Source of the DNA: Providencia vermicola
GTDB taxonomy: Bacteria > Pseudomonadota > Gammaproteobacteria > Enterobacterales > Enterobacteriaceae
Assembly (NCBI RefSeq): GCF_010748935.1
Contig: NZ_CP048796.1
Span: 1,553,001-1,617,000 of the forward strand
Direction: 5' to 3'
Length of the DNA stretch: 64,000 nt
Below the pieces are notes generated by a model. The model saw only the letters and a program-made list of their open reading frames with translations, was not told where the DNA came from and did not search any database. Positions within the stretch are counted from its first letter, which is position 1, and every line of letters starts with the position of its first letter. The translations under genes were made by a program, and so were the position numbers. This document shows, one piece after another, positions 63,877 to 64,000 of this stretch.

Positions 63877-64000
63877 TGTCATTAATGGATACCTTTGTGC
63901 AGGTCTTTGAGTTTGATACAAGGCAAGCGAATGAGGCATTTAAAAAAGTGCAACGTTCGACCGATGACATTATTGATGCCATGAAACAAACTCAACAGGC
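63876..64000 (+). CDS. Tail tape-measure protein, partial
   Basis: Only the N-terminus is in the window: MSLMDTFVQVFEFDTRQANE, then AFKKVQRSTDDIIDAMKQTQ. The pattern of a short helical start followed by repeats, and the position after the tail chaperone with a one-base overlap, are those of tape-measure proteins. The gene continues beyond the window. Confidence 0.75.
   Translation, partial: MSLMDTFVQVFEFDTRQANEAFKKVQRSTDDIIDAMKQTQQ

Overview
The window looks like the chromosome of a low-GC Enterobacterales member, most likely of the Morganellaceae (Providencia-like). This is an inference from gene order and protein similarity, not from a marker search. It has three parts.

(1) 241-20110 is a genomic island at the 3' end of ssrA (tmRNA). 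A tyrosine integrase (18735-19943) sits beside the ssrA end, and a degraded copy of that end lies at 241-266 as the likely far junction. Cargo from left to right: a type I restriction system (hsdM, hsdS, hsdR); an Mrr-type endonuclease gene; a three-gene cassette (frameshifted dual-OB-type gene, DUF488, DUF4326); a protein with an FtsK-gamma-like domain; a divergent regulator pair resembling a Mu-type repressor/Ner switch; a membrane protein, a lipoprotein, a DUF2787 protein and a cysteine-peptidase-like protein. Next comes a satellite-like module (AlpA regulator, HUH replication-initiator-like protein, DUF927 ATPase) and finally a reverse transcriptase of the antiviral/abortive-infection type beside the integrase. 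The island carries mostly defence genes.

(2) 20109-47520 is core chromosome: ssrA, smpB, ratA, rnfH, a fused fossil of IS200 and a DUF296 gene, bamE, recN (two LexA boxes), nadK, grpE (sigma-32-type promoter), ung, grcA (perfect FNR box), a lipase-ankyrin accessory gene, srmB, gltS, hutG with an IclR regulator, trmN6, nadB, rpoE-rseA-rseB-rseC (sigma-E promoter and a short rseD-like leader ORF), lepA-lepB, rnc-era-recO, pdxJ-acpS and yfhL.

(3) From about 47.6 kb to the window end is a prophage-like region. A leftward early block holds an ANR regulator, a family A DNA polymerase, a DUF2815 protein, a DUF2800 remnant and small genes. It is controlled by an S24-type repressor, with matching operators at both the leftward early promoter and the repressor/Cro promoters and a ribosomal-type boxA in the leftward leader. 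Rightward are Cro, a VapE-type helicase, an iteron-like repeat cluster, a Q-type antiterminator with a late promoter-terminator pair, and a lysis cassette (holin, SAR endolysin, small membrane protein, Rz/Rz1). Contractile-tail genes then follow directly: gateway, DUF3383 sheath, DUF3277 tube, tail chaperone with a -1 frameshift site, and the tape-measure start. No terminase, portal or capsid gene lies between lysis and tail, so this is either a prophage that lost its head module or a headless tailocin-like locus. Its integrase and far end are outside the window.
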